Positions 45,975-54,848 are shown, counted from the stretch's first letter. The stretch: 55,115 nucleotides of DNA from an uncultured Luminiphilus sp. (GCA_938084055.1 CALKDK010000018.1:1-55115), one strand, 5' to 3'. Notes: generated by a model from the sequence alone, not told the origin. Numbers and translations are program-made.

Positions 45975-47164
45975 ACCCCCTGTTTTTTTCCACTCCCTCC
46001 AGGGACCTGGCTGCCTGGGCATTGAACAGTCGCGGTGACCGGTGCTCGGGACCGAATCTTGCCATTATTGGCGTCGGCATGATGGGCAGGGAGCACCTGC
46101 GTGTCGCTGCCCTTCTGGGGCGGGCACGGGTGCGTGGTATCTACGACAGCAATACCGACAGTATCCGGCTGGCCCAGCGGGAGTGTGCCGATCAACCCAA
46201 AGATGTCCCCCGGGTTTACGGGTCGCTGGAGGCTGCATGTGCCGATACCGGAGTGGATGGCTTCATGATCTGCACGCCCAATGCCAGTCATTGGGCGGTA
46301 TTTGAACGGCTGGTTGCCACGGGCAAACCCCTTTTTATCGAAAAGCCCATGGCAACGTCCCTCGCTGATGCGCGGCGGATGGTGGCTATTGCGAGCGACT
46401 ATCCAGGCCTCATACAGCTGGGTATGCAATATCGATTCAAGGCCCAGTACATAGACGCCTTCCATGCCATCAAGGCCAGCCGGTGGATCGGATCGGTCAG
46501 GACTGTCGCCATGTCTGAATACCGACCCCCCTTCCTTGACAAGGTGGGGCAGTGGAATAAGTTCAATCGGTACTCGGGTGGTACTCTCGTGGAGAAGTGC
46601 TGTCATTATTTTGATCTCATGAACATGATGGCAGATTCGACACCGGTAAAGGTCTATGCCCAGGGTGGGCGCGCTGTAAATTTTCTGGACTTTGAGCTGG
46701 CGGGGGAGCGATCAGATATCGATGACCATGCCTTTGTCTGCGTGACCTATGGCAATGGCACACTGGCCAACTTCACCTTGAATATGTTCAGCCAGGAGCT
46801 GTATGAAGAGCTGGTGGTGACCGGTGCTGAGGGACGGGTGGTCGCCAGCGAGCACGCCAGCTTCCGCAGGGGCATTCCCTCCACGGCACATATCAAGGTT
46901 GAGGTTGCGGATCATCCGGCCTACCGGGGACTCGAGGTCACTTATCCGGATACCATAGAGCGCAGCGGCCACTCCGGGGCAACCTTTTTTGAACACCTCG
47001 CCTTCGTTACGCAGCTTGAGGGCGGGGGGGCGGATGCTGCGACACCGATTCAGGGGTTCTGGTCACTGGTTGTTGCTACGGCTGCACAGGAATCGCTGGC
47101 GACGGGCGAGGTAGTGTTTATCGACGAATTCTGCGCGCGGCAGGGTGTGGCGCTGCCCGCGTAG
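45971..47164 (+). CDS. Gfo/Idh/MocA family NAD(P)-dependent oxidoreductase
   Basis: A 397-residue sugar/polyol dehydrogenase-type enzyme. It has a Rossmann loop (AIIGVGMMGREHLR, about 35-48), the conserved EKPMATSLADARRM block with the catalytic-site Lys (about residue 119), and GGTLVEKCCHYFDLMN with the His expected in the active site. Members act on inositols, glucose, deoxy- and amino-sugars or anhydrofructose. A ~30-residue N-terminal extension precedes the Rossmann fold. Its start overlaps the symporter stop and the AKR start follows 36 bases later, implying a shared pathway. Confidence 0.9.
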   Translation: MNPLFFSTPSRDLAAWALNSRGDRCSGPNLAIIGVGMMGREHLRVAALLGRARVRGIYDSNTDSIRLAQRECADQPKDVPRVYGSLEAACADTGVDGFMICTPNASHWAVFERLVATGKPLFIEKPMATSLADARRMVAIASDYPGLIQLGMQYRFKAQYIDAFHAIKASRWIGSVRTVAMSEYRPPFLDKVGQWNKFNRYSGGTLVEKCCHYFDLMNMMADSTPVKVYAQGGRAVNFLDFELAGERSDIDDHAFVCVTYGNGTLANFTLNMFSQELYEELVVTGAEGRVVASEHASFRRGIPSTAHIKVEVADHPAYRGLEVTYPDTIERSGHSGATFFEHLAFVTQLEGGGADAATPIQGFWSLVVATAAQESLATGEVVFIDEFCARQGVALPA

Positions 47165-47200
47165 CCGTATGTGGCCAGGTATTTTTTTGGGAGGTGGTCA

Positions 47201-48184
47201 GTGGTAGATCAGCAGATGATGCAGGTGGGTTCGGCACTTATGCCGACGGTGGGACTGGGCTTGTGGAAGGTGCCGGAACCTGCAGTGGCAGCCACCTTGA
47301 TCGAGGCGGTAGCTGCCGGATACCGCCACCTTGATTGTGCCGCTGACTACGGCAATGAAGCGGCGGTGGGGGAGAGTCTCAGGGACATTTTTGCCAGCGG
47401 CGCGGTGACGCGGGATGATCTATGGATAACCTCCAAGCTCTGGAATACCTTCCACCGGCCTGAGCACGTTCGAGCCGCCTGTGAGCGCAGTCTCGAGGAT
47501 CTGGGCCTGGACTATCTCGACCTGTACCTGATGCATTTTCCCATCGCGTTGCGCTACGTTGATTTTACTAAGCGCTATCCACCGGAGTGGATTTATGATC
47601 CCTCGGCCAACCCGCCGCGGATGGAGCCTGATGCTGTGCCCATCGCAGATACCTGGAGAGCCATGGAGGAGCTTGTCAAAGCTGGATTGGTCCGCGAAAT
47701 AGGGGTGTGCAACTTCAATAGTGGTTTGCTGCACGACCTGATGGCTTCGGCGCAGCACAGGCCAGCGATGCTGCAGATTGAGTCCCACCCCTACTTGACC
47801 CAGGAGCGGTTGCTGCAACTGGCGCATGGCTATGCACTCCCGGTGACGGCCTTTTCCCCCCTCGGCGCGCTCTCTTACCTGGAGCTGGGCATGGCCGAGC
47901 AGAGTGAATCGCTGCTCGAGGCAGATGCAGTGCGCGCCGCCGCTGAACGTCTCGGGCGAACCCCAGCGCAGGTACTGCTGCGCTGGGGTCTGCAGCGGGG
48001 CACTGCCATCATCCCCAAGACCAGTCGGCCGGAGCGGTTGCGTGAAAACATTGACCTGTTCAGCTGGTCGTTGAGCGATGCTGAAATCGCTGCAATCAGC
48101 GGCCTCAATCGCGACCGACGCTTCAACGATCCGGGTCTGTTCTGTGAACAGGCCTTTGGCTGTTTCTACCCTATCTATGACTGA
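47201..48184 (+). CDS. Aldo/keto reductase, xylose-reductase-like
   Basis: A 327-residue TIM-barrel NAD(P)H reductase. The catalytic tetrad is visible: Asp and Tyr in LDCAADYGNE, Lys in ITSKLWNTFH, and His in LYLMHFPIALRY. The following loop KRYPPEWIYDP and DTWRAMEELVKAG, plus IIPKTSRPERLREN and RFNDP at the end, mirror fungal xylose reductases (AKR2B) unusually closely. It therefore probably reduces an aldose or oxo-sugar. The GTG at 47201 has GGGAGGTGG upstream and is chosen over GTG 47171. The dioxygenase gene starts inside its last codons. Confidence 0.9.
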   Translation: MVDQQMMQVGSALMPTVGLGLWKVPEPAVAATLIEAVAAGYRHLDCAADYGNEAAVGESLRDIFASGAVTRDDLWITSKLWNTFHRPEHVRAACERSLEDLGLDYLDLYLMHFPIALRYVDFTKRYPPEWIYDPSANPPRMEPDAVPIADTWRAMEELVKAGLVREIGVCNFNSGLLHDLMASAQHRPAMLQIESHPYLTQERLLQLAHGYALPVTAFSPLGALSYLELGMAEQSESLLEADAVRAAAERLGRTPAQVLLRWGLQRGTAIIPKTSRPERLRENIDLFSWSLSDAEIAAISGLNRDRRFNDPGLFCEQAFGCFYPIYD

Positions 48185-49181
48185 TTCGAGCGATGTAATG
48201 GCGCGTCTGAGCGCGCCCCTGCCCTTTATTCGGATGGCGCCCCCAGCTTTGGACAAGCGCTGGTTGCCTCTGGAATTGCTGCCTGACGGACCGGTGTCAC
48301 TGCCGGCTTTACTGGCAGACTGTGCCGGGGATGTACTGGCTGTACTCGACCAGTGCGGTGCGATTCTTTTTCGAGGCTTTCCAGATAAAGGTGCTGCGGG
48401 CTTTCACGATGTCATTGAATCCTTTGGCCTGGCGCCTTTTACCTACGCTGAGTCGCTGTCGAACGCCGTGCGAAAAAATCGGAGTGACCGGGTTTTCACT
48501 GCCAATGAGGCTCCGCCGGACCTGGAGATATACCTCCATCACGAGATGGCCCAGACGCCGCGTTTTCCCCGCTACCTTTTTTTCTACTGTGAGCGGGCGG
48601 CAGCAGCAGGTGGTGCCACCCCACTGTGTCGATCTGATCACCTGCTCGAGTTGTTGGAGCAGCGCTTACCTGGCTTCATTGGGCAGTGTCGACGACTCGG
48701 TGTTCGCTACACCCACACCATGCCGGGTCAGGCGGACCCCGTGTCGGGTCAGGGGCGAAGCTGGAGAGATACCCTGGCGGTTACTGGCCGTGAGGATGCG
48801 GAGAAGAAGCTGCACAGCCTGGGTTATCGCTGGGTCTGGCGGAAAGACGAGGACCTACAGGTCACTTCGCCGCCTCTGCCCGCGGTTCTGACAACGCCTT
48901 CGGGGATCGATGTCTTTTTCAACCAATTGGTGGCGGCATTTGCCGGATGGCAGGATCGTCGAAATACCGCAAGAGGCGCGCTGACCTTCGGTGATGGCAG
49001 TGCGATCGCGGAATCTGACCTTGAGCAGCTGCTATCCCTGGCCTACAGCCTGGTGCATGACCATGCCTGGCAAACGGGTGACATGATCCTGATTGATAAC
49101 CTCAAAGTTATGCACGGTCGGCGACCGTTTACAGGGTCACGTGGGATTTTGGCTGGATTGGCCGTCCCGTCTGAGCACTAG
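48177..49181 (+). CDS. TauD/SyrP-like Fe(II)/2-oxoglutarate dioxygenase
   Basis: A 334-residue enzyme of the TauD/TfdA clavaminate-synthase-like group. The iron ligands are His121 and Glu123 (LHHEMAQTP, an HxE variant typical of SyrP-like members) and His313 (VMHGRRPF); Arg322 in TGSRGIL should bind 2-oxoglutarate. Such enzymes hydroxylate unactivated carbons of small molecules. The ATG at 48177 overlaps the AKR stop by 8 bases and is preferred over the long in-frame extension inside the AKR gene. It ends the cassette, with 300 bases before the next gene. Confidence 0.9.
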   Translation: MTDSSDVMARLSAPLPFIRMAPPALDKRWLPLELLPDGPVSLPALLADCAGDVLAVLDQCGAILFRGFPDKGAAGFHDVIESFGLAPFTYAESLSNAVRKNRSDRVFTANEAPPDLEIYLHHEMAQTPRFPRYLFFYCERAAAAGGATPLCRSDHLLELLEQRLPGFIGQCRRLGVRYTHTMPGQADPVSGQGRSWRDTLAVTGREDAEKKLHSLGYRWVWRKDEDLQVTSPPLPAVLTTPSGIDVFFNQLVAAFAGWQDRRNTARGALTFGDGSAIAESDLEQLLSLAYSLVHDHAWQTGDMILIDNLKVMHGRRPFTGSRGILAGLAVPSEH

Positions 49182-49484
49182 TCCCCGCTTTATTCCTCCT
49201 ACTATGTTCAGCTTTTGTTCGGCTCCAGTGGGTCGTCTTTGGCCATCTTGGCCAGCTTACTCCTGAACGGCACGCTATTTGCAGTCATTCCCTTCTAGCT
49301 GATGCATGGCGGTATCGGCGACCTTTGGGGGAGGGTCAAATATGGCGACTTTCAAGGGCTGGAAGCTTAATAAGTGGCAAGGAGTGCCCAATATGAAACA
49401 CAAATCAGAAGCAGGGATCAGGCGCACCACCAGAGGCTGCGCGCACCATATCGGTGCAAACCCCCGGGTGTTGGGGGCGAGATT
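49182..49484. other. Intergenic region upstream of the glucosylglycerate operon
   Basis: About 300 bases between the dioxygenase stop and the phosphatase start. It should hold the operon promoter. From 49342 it contains a short open frame with a good ribosome-binding site, listed separately. I see no terminator for the upstream cassette and no clear sigma-factor consensus. Confidence 0.5.
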
Positions 49485-49488
49485 ATGA
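49342..49488 (+). CDS. Possible 48-residue leader ORF coupled to the phosphatase
   Basis: An ATG at 49342 is preceded by GGGGGAGGG at 49328-49336, and the 48-codon frame ends in a TGA that overlaps the phosphatase ATG (ATGA at 49485-49488). The predicted peptide is basic (many Lys/Arg), has no membrane segment and matches nothing I know. The overlap geometry is that of a coupled upstream ORF, so it could set translation of the operon, but coding is unproven. Confidence 0.4.
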   Translation: MATFKGWKLNKWQGVPNMKHKSEAGIRRTTRGCAHHIGANPRVLGARL

Positions 49489-50366
49489 CGATGCCCGTCA
49501 TCTACACCGACCTCGATGGCACGCTACTCGATCATGATACCTACGACCCGGGTCCAGCCCGGGCGGTGTTGGCAGATTTGATGCGCCTGGGCATCCCCGT
49601 GGTGCCCTGTACGAGTAAAACCCGGGCCGAGATGCTACCGATCTGTCGCGACCTCGGGATTGGCGGGCCATTTATTGTTGAAAACGGGACTGCAATCTGG
49701 GTGCCCGACCAGTGGGGTCTGGTCCGACCGCCGGGAACCGGCGCCGATGCGGGCTACTGGTGTCACGTTATGGGTAAGTCCCGGGGCTTTATCAGAGGTG
49801 CCCTGGCGGGACTCAGCGTCGAGTGGGCCAACCGCTTTCACTCGCTCTGTGATATGTCCCTTCGGCAGGTGTGTGCGGTGACCGGGCTGAGTCCAGTTGA
49901 AGCCCGTGCGGCTCAGGCTCGGCACCACAGTGAGACCCTGCTGTGGCTGGGATCTGCGGCGGACCGGGCCAGTTTTTCGGATGCGCTGCGCCAGCTGAAT
50001 ATGCAGGTGGTGCAGGGGGGACGGTTCCTGCATGTGCTGGCGGGGGGTGGCAAGGGTGAAGCCATGAAATGGCTCCACGGCGCCCTGTCCCAACGGCTGT
50101 ACCCCGGAGCCGCCAGCGTGGCCGCGGGTGATGCCGACAACGATCTTGAACTTCTGGAGGCGGCAGACCATGCGCTGGTGGTCCGGTCCCCGGCGCATGA
50201 GCCACCCTGTCCCGAGCGGGACAGCAATCTCTACATCAGCCAGGCAACAGGCCCGGCAGGATGGGTCGAAGGTATTCATAAAATCATGGAAGAACTCGCG
50301 AAGGAGAGCCGTTATGGCCGATTTTTATCAGAACGGCACGATTACTACGCTGCACAATCTGGGTGA
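49485..50366 (+). CDS. gpgP: Glucosyl/mannosyl-3-phosphoglycerate phosphatase (HAD-IIB, MPGP family)
   Basis: A 293-residue HAD phosphatase. Motif I is YTDLDGTLLD near the N-terminus, motif II lies in CTSKTRAEM, and motif IV is AAGDADNDLELL; these and the PFIVENGTAIWVP segment are typical of the MPGP family. It would remove phosphate from glucosyl-3-phosphoglycerate to give glucosylglycerate. It begins at ATG 49485, overlapping a possible leader ORF, and its last 53 bases overlap the synthase gene. Family members often accept both mannosyl and glucosyl substrates; the adjacent GT81 synthase points to glucosyl here. Confidence 0.88.
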   Translation: MTMPVIYTDLDGTLLDHDTYDPGPARAVLADLMRLGIPVVPCTSKTRAEMLPICRDLGIGGPFIVENGTAIWVPDQWGLVRPPGTGADAGYWCHVMGKSRGFIRGALAGLSVEWANRFHSLCDMSLRQVCAVTGLSPVEARAAQARHHSETLLWLGSAADRASFSDALRQLNMQVVQGGRFLHVLAGGGKGEAMKWLHGALSQRLYPGAASVAAGDADNDLELLEAADHALVVRSPAHEPPCPERDSNLYISQATGPAGWVEGIHKIMEELAKESRYGRFLSERHDYYAAQSG

Positions 50367-51585
50367 TCGAACGACGGAGAGCCTTGAGCAGGAGATTTTG
50401 CGGCATGCCAAGCGCCGGCCCCTGGGACTGATTCTGCCGTCGCTCTATTCCGAGATCCAGACGCCCGCCCTGCCCAATATTTTGCAGGAACTGAAAAAGG
50501 TTCCCTATCTGTCCCAGATCGTGATCGGGCTCGATCGGGCCACACCGGACGAATACCGTCATGCGCTGTCGTTTTTCTCTGGGCTGCCGCAACACCACCG
50601 TGTGCTCTGGAACGACGGCCCCCGGTTGCGCGCCCTGGATGCTCGACTCGAAGCAGCAGGCTTGGCACCCAAGGAGTTGGGCAAAGGCAGGAATGTCTGG
50701 TACTGCATGGGCTACGTACTCGCCACCGCTAGGGTAGAGGCCGTAGCCCTGCACGATTGCGATATTCTCACCTACGAACGGGCGCTTCTGGCGCGCTTGC
50801 TTTACCCCGTTGCACATCCCATGTTCAATTATGAATTCTGTAAAGGGTTTTATCCCAGGATCGCTGAAAACAAGATCAACGGCCGCGTTTGCCGGCTGTT
50901 GGTCACCCCCATGGTGCGTGCCCTGAAGCAGGTCCTCGGCGAGTCCGCCTACCTCAATTACCTCGACAGTTACCGCTACATTCTCGCAGGTGAGTTTGCG
51001 TTCCGACGGGATGCCCTGTGTGATCTCAGGGTGCCCAGCGACTGGGGTCTGGAAATCGGCGTGGTGTCAGAGGTCTATCGCAGCAACAACAACAAGCGCA
51101 TTTGCCAGGTCGATATTGCCGGCAACTACGATCACAAGCATCAAAAACTTTCCCTGGATGACCCCGCGGGTGGCCTGTCGAGGATGTCCATTGACATTGC
51201 CAAGTCCATTTTCAGGAAGCTGGCTATTCAGGGCACGGTGTTCAATCAGGAAACGTTCAGGACGGTCAAAGCAACCTACTACCGGCTCGCCCTTGATCTA
51301 ACGGAAGCCTACCGCAATGACGCCATCATGAATGGCCTGCACTTCGATATTCATCGGGAAGAAGAGGCGATCGAACTGTTCGCTGAGAATATTATGGAAG
51401 CGGGCCGCCATTTTCTTGAGCGGCCCATGGATGCGCCCTTTATCCCAACCTGGAATCGTGTCGTCAGTGCCATGCCCACAATTTTTGATGATTTGATTTC
51501 AGCCGTAGAGGCAGATCATCAGGAGTTCCTCGACCGACCCAACATTCCTGACCTGGCTGAGGTTAGACGCGCAGTCAGGGCCTGA
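50314..51585 (+). CDS. gpgS: Glucosyl-3-phosphoglycerate synthase (GT81)
   Basis: A 423-residue glycosyltransferase that joins glucose from an NDP-glucose to D-3-phosphoglycerate. The metal-binding DCD motif is at 148-150 (ALHDCDILTYE), the N-terminal SLYSEIQTPALPNILQ and VIGLDRA segments and the later IAGNYDHKHQ block fit the bacterial/cyanobacterial GpgS class. The ATG at 50314 has AAGGAGAG upstream and lies within the 3' end of gpgP, so the frame extension to 50128 is not real. The phosphorylase gene begins 2 bases after its stop. No membrane segment; cytoplasmic. Confidence 0.9.
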   Translation: MADFYQNGTITTLHNLGDRTTESLEQEILRHAKRRPLGLILPSLYSEIQTPALPNILQELKKVPYLSQIVIGLDRATPDEYRHALSFFSGLPQHHRVLWNDGPRLRALDARLEAAGLAPKELGKGRNVWYCMGYVLATARVEAVALHDCDILTYERALLARLLYPVAHPMFNYEFCKGFYPRIAENKINGRVCRLLVTPMVRALKQVLGESAYLNYLDSYRYILAGEFAFRRDALCDLRVPSDWGLEIGVVSEVYRSNNNKRICQVDIAGNYDHKHQKLSLDDPAGGLSRMSIDIAKSIFRKLAIQGTVFNQETFRTVKATYYRLALDLTEAYRNDAIMNGLHFDIHREEEAIELFAENIMEAGRHFLERPMDAPFIPTWNRVVSAMPTIFDDLISAVEADHQEFLDRPNIPDLAEVRRAVRA

Positions 51586-51587
51586 CC

Positions 51588-53321
51588 ATGACACTGGCTG
51601 ATCGCCTGGCAGAACACCTGCAGGCGCTGTACTCCGGGGGGCTCGGTCAGACCGAACGGGAGCATTGGGCCACACGCCTCATTGAGGCGATCGGGGCGAC
51701 GGCGGACCAGCATCCGCCACCCCCCCAACGTAACCTCTGGACCGAATCCGACATTGCCCTGATTACCTACGGGGACACGTTACAGTCGTCGGGTCGTATG
51801 CCATTGGCCGTACTGCATGGCTTTTTAAACCAGCGGGTTGGGTCTGCCATTTCATGGGTGCACCTACTGCCTTTTCATCCGTGGACCTCGGATGATGGCT
51901 TCGCTGTGCTCGATTATTCCAGTGTTAACGAGGGACTGGGCGACTGGTCAGACCTGACCCGCCTTGCCGTTGACTACAGGCTCATGGCCGACCTGGTACT
52001 CAATCACTGCTCCAGCCGATCGCGATGGTTTGAGAATTTCCGGCGGGGGGCCGACCCGGGCGCGGGCTACTTTTATGTGCCGCAGGAAGACTTTGATTTT
52101 TCCCAGGTTGTGCGCCCCCGCACCAGCCCCTTGTTGGAGATGGTGCAGACCCAGGATGGTGAACAGCCAGTCTGGTGCACCTTCAGTGCCGACCAGGTCG
52201 ATTTTAATTTTGGCAATCCTGCGGTGGTGGAGGAATTTGCCAAAATTATTCGCCAGCTCCTGGATGCCGGGGTGCGTATCTTCCGTCTCGATGCCGTCGC
52301 CTTCCTGTGGAAGGCTTCCGGAACCCCCTGCATCAACCTGCCCCAGACCCATGAACTTATTCGTCTGTTTCGAACCCTGATCGAGTGTGCCCAGGCCGAT
52401 GCCATTATCATCACAGAGACCAACGTACCGAACACCGAAAACCTGTCGTACTTTGGCAATGCCAATGAGGCCCACGCCATCTACAACTTCTCCCTGCCCC
52501 CACTGCTGGTGCACAGCCTGGTGACGGGGACCAGCCGTTATCTGCGCGAGTGGATGATGCGCATGCCGCCGGCCCGGGATGGCACTACCTATTTTAACTT
52601 CATTGCATCCCACGACGGCATTGGCCTGCGACCCGTTGAAGGCCTGCTCAGCGAGCCCGATCTCGCCAGCCTGATTGCGACCCTTGAGGGCTTCGGTGGA
52701 CTGATCTCCCGGCGGCTCACCGCGCAGGGCGAGAGCCGTCCCTACGAGGTTAATATTGCCTTGTATGACGCTCTGCAGGGCACCACCCTCGGGCCCGACC
52801 AGTGGGGGAGAGCGCGGTTCCTCTGTGCACACGCCATCATGCTGGGGCTCGAGGGTGTGCCCGCCTTTTACCTGCATTCGCTGCTCGGTACCCGTAATGA
52901 CCTCGAGCGGGTCCGCCACACCAACCAAAATCGATCCATCAACCGTCACCAGTGGCAGCTGGCAGACTTGCTCGAGGTCCTGGACGACGAGCACTCCACC
53001 CACCACCAGGTTTTTGTGGCGTTGCAGGAATTGATCAGGTTGCGCCAGCAGCAGCCCGCATTCCACCCCAACGCGACCCAGTTCACCCTGCATCTTGGTG
53101 ACGCGCTGTTCGGCTTCTGGCGGCAGAGTGCTGACCGTCGCCAGAGCATCTTCTGTGTTTATAACGTCAGCGCCCAGGCCCAGAGGCTGGCAGTGCAGGA
53201 TTTGAACCTGATAGTAACCGACACCTGGCACGACCTGATTACAGGGATGCCACTGGATGAGGCAACCGCTACGATGATGCTCGAGCCTTACCAGACACTT
53301 TGGATCAGTAACCGCCAGTAG
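51588..53321 (+). CDS. Glucosylglycerate phosphorylase-like GH13_18 enzyme
   Basis: A 577-residue sucrose-phosphorylase-like (GH13 subfamily 18) enzyme. The four GH13 regions are readable: DLVLNH (135-140), FRLDAVAFLWK with nucleophile Asp235, ITETNVP with acid/base Glu277, and ASHDGIG with His342-Asp343. Placement directly after the glucosylglycerate synthase and phosphatase, and similarity to the E. coli YcjM / Meiothermus GGaP class, indicate phosphorolysis of glucosylglycerate to glucose 1-phosphate and D-glycerate. Sucrose or glucosylglycerol phosphorylase activity is the alternative. No signal peptide. Confidence 0.87.
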   Translation: MTLADRLAEHLQALYSGGLGQTEREHWATRLIEAIGATADQHPPPPQRNLWTESDIALITYGDTLQSSGRMPLAVLHGFLNQRVGSAISWVHLLPFHPWTSDDGFAVLDYSSVNEGLGDWSDLTRLAVDYRLMADLVLNHCSSRSRWFENFRRGADPGAGYFYVPQEDFDFSQVVRPRTSPLLEMVQTQDGEQPVWCTFSADQVDFNFGNPAVVEEFAKIIRQLLDAGVRIFRLDAVAFLWKASGTPCINLPQTHELIRLFRTLIECAQADAIIITETNVPNTENLSYFGNANEAHAIYNFSLPPLLVHSLVTGTSRYLREWMMRMPPARDGTTYFNFIASHDGIGLRPVEGLLSEPDLASLIATLEGFGGLISRRLTAQGESRPYEVNIALYDALQGTTLGPDQWGRARFLCAHAIMLGLEGVPAFYLHSLLGTRNDLERVRHTNQNRSINRHQWQLADLLEVLDDEHSTHHQVFVALQELIRLRQQQPAFHPNATQFTLHLGDALFGFWRQSADRRQSIFCVYNVSAQAQRLAVQDLNLIVTDTWHDLITGMPLDEATATMMLEPYQTLWISNRQ

Positions 53322-53485
53322 GCCCGGACAGAGCCAGCCCCGACGATCCCACTCGCTGTCGATGGCCGAACCCTGGCGATACCGTTTGGCCCCAAGCCAA
53401 CAACGCACCGGGGATGTCCCGGGACCAGCGCGCGGCTCCCCCTGTCCCAGCGCCGCCTGCCCCGCCACGTATCTCCACGGCGGGC

Positions 53486-54712
53486 TCAGTCAGCAAAGAG
53501 GTCGCGCACCAGGTTATGGGGTAGCGCGTGCACCCTGAGCCCATCCGCGCCGGTCATTGTGTCCGCCGCCACCATGGCGTTGACAATAGCTTCTTCAGTG
53601 GCCTGGACCGTAGCCCTGAACAGCCCCTCCAGCGCGTTGTTGGGGAGTTGTTCTACCCGGTTGAATTCGTCCTCACCCGTGGCGCCTCTGTTCGCCGTTG
53701 AGAAGGCCACAAAGATATCGCCGGACCCAGGGTTACTGATCGCGCCCAGTCTGCCGAGTGCCAGTGCCGGACGTTTTGCAACCCGACGCAGCTGGTGGGG
53801 TAGGGCCGGGGCGTCAGTGGCCACCACCACGATGATCGAGCCATCCCGGGTCGGGCTGTCCTGCTCGGTCTGGTCGCCGTCACAAAAGGGGAACCAGGGG
53901 TGCTGGGGTATGATGTCCGGGTCCGTGAAGCAGTGCTGTCCGACGGGTAGCTGCTCGGCTACCCTGCGCCCGCCGAGACGGAGATCCTTGCCGCCCCAGT
54001 TATAGTTACACTGCACAAGGACGCCCACGACAAACGGGCGCTCGTTGACCGTGAAAATCCTTGATGCCGAGCCAATCCCACCCTTGAAGCCATTGCACAC
54101 CATCCCCGTTCCACCGCCGACAGCGCCCTCAATCACCGGCCCCGCAGCGGCGATCTGGAGCGCCTCGCGCACGTGGTCAGCCGCAACATGTTGCCCGTTG
54201 ATGTCGTTCAGGGCTCCGTCATAGGTCTCTGCAACGACCGGCGCATGCCAGAGCGCTGGCCACTCCTGGTCCACCATCCAGGCGACGAAGGCATCCCGCG
54301 CCGTGCCGACACTGTGGGTATTGGTAATTCCTATGGGTCCGTCGATCAGCCCGCGCTCCTCGAGCCAGGTCGTGCCGGTCATCTCGCCAGAAGCATTCAG
54401 CGTGAACCAGCCGCCAAACACAGCCTCGGTGCTGTCCTTGCCCCGGGGGTGAATAACCGTGACGCCGGTACGGACTGGCCCCTCGCCCCGAACCAGCGGA
54501 CCCTGTCCGGAGATCAGTGTTGTATGGCCCACTTCAACGCCCGCAACATCGGTGATCGCGTTTAGTGGCCCGGGTGCGCCCGAGAAGGGTATACCCAGGC
54601 TGCGGGCCCGTTCGGGTGTCGCTGCCGGGCTGTTTCCCGTGACGATCAGGGCCGCCAAAACCAGTGCTGTCTGGATCAATTTAGAAACGGCAGGACTTAC
54701 ACAGCTCAACAT
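53486..54712 (-). CDS. P1 family (DmpA-like) self-processing aminopeptidase
   Basis: A 408-residue exported Ntn-type hydrolase. A signal peptide covers the first ~30 residues from the ATG at 54712 (GGAGAG upstream; an in-frame GTG at 54745 is less likely). The family blocks GITNTHSVGTARDA, GAVGGGTGMVCNGFKGG and the self-cleavage site DGS/IIVVVATDAP are present, the Ser (about residue 292) becoming the N-terminal nucleophile of the small subunit. DmpA/BapA enzymes release N-terminal D-, L- or beta-amino acids. It lies 136 bases downstream of the GcvT-family gene on the same strand. Confidence 0.92.
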   Translation of the reverse strand: MLSCVSPAVSKLIQTALVLAALIVTGNSPAATPERARSLGIPFSGAPGPLNAITDVAGVEVGHTTLISGQGPLVRGEGPVRTGVTVIHPRGKDSTEAVFGGWFTLNASGEMTGTTWLEERGLIDGPIGITNTHSVGTARDAFVAWMVDQEWPALWHAPVVAETYDGALNDINGQHVAADHVREALQIAAAGPVIEGAVGGGTGMVCNGFKGGIGSASRIFTVNERPFVVGVLVQCNYNWGGKDLRLGGRRVAEQLPVGQHCFTDPDIIPQHPWFPFCDGDQTEQDSPTRDGSIIVVVATDAPALPHQLRRVAKRPALALGRLGAISNPGSGDIFVAFSTANRGATGEDEFNRVEQLPNNALEGLFRATVQATEEAIVNAMVAADTMTGADGLRVHALPHNLVRDLFAD

Positions 54713-54848
54713 AATAGTGCTCTCCGCAGGCAGGATATTCGCCACGGTACCAGAAGGCGGTGTTTTTTCCCTGCCTGAGCGCTGGCAGTGCGGTCCATTG
54801 GGGACCCGCGAGCTGACCGGCGTTTATGATTCGCTCTGGGTCAGCGGC

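Noticed and set aside
48078..48176. N-terminal extension of the 2OG dioxygenase
   Set aside because: It lies inside the AKR gene and encodes an unrelated sequence; ATG 48177 gives the usual length.
47420..48256. 278-codon minus-strand frame
   Set aside because: Antisense to the AKR gene, which has a complete catalytic tetrad.
50128..50313. N-terminal extension of the glucosyl-3-phosphoglycerate synthase
   Set aside because: It runs out of frame through the phosphatase coding region; the ATG at 50314 has a strong AAGGAGAG site and matches the family N-terminus.
51948..53468. 506-codon open frame on the minus strand
   Set aside because: It lies wholly opposite the GH13_18 phosphorylase, whose catalytic motifs are clear. 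GC-rich codon structure keeps the antisense frame open; its product shows no motif.
53476..53501. CCCGCC/GGCGGG inverted repeat near the convergent gene ends
   Set aside because: Six-base arms, a long loop and no U-tract; easily expected by chance in this composition.
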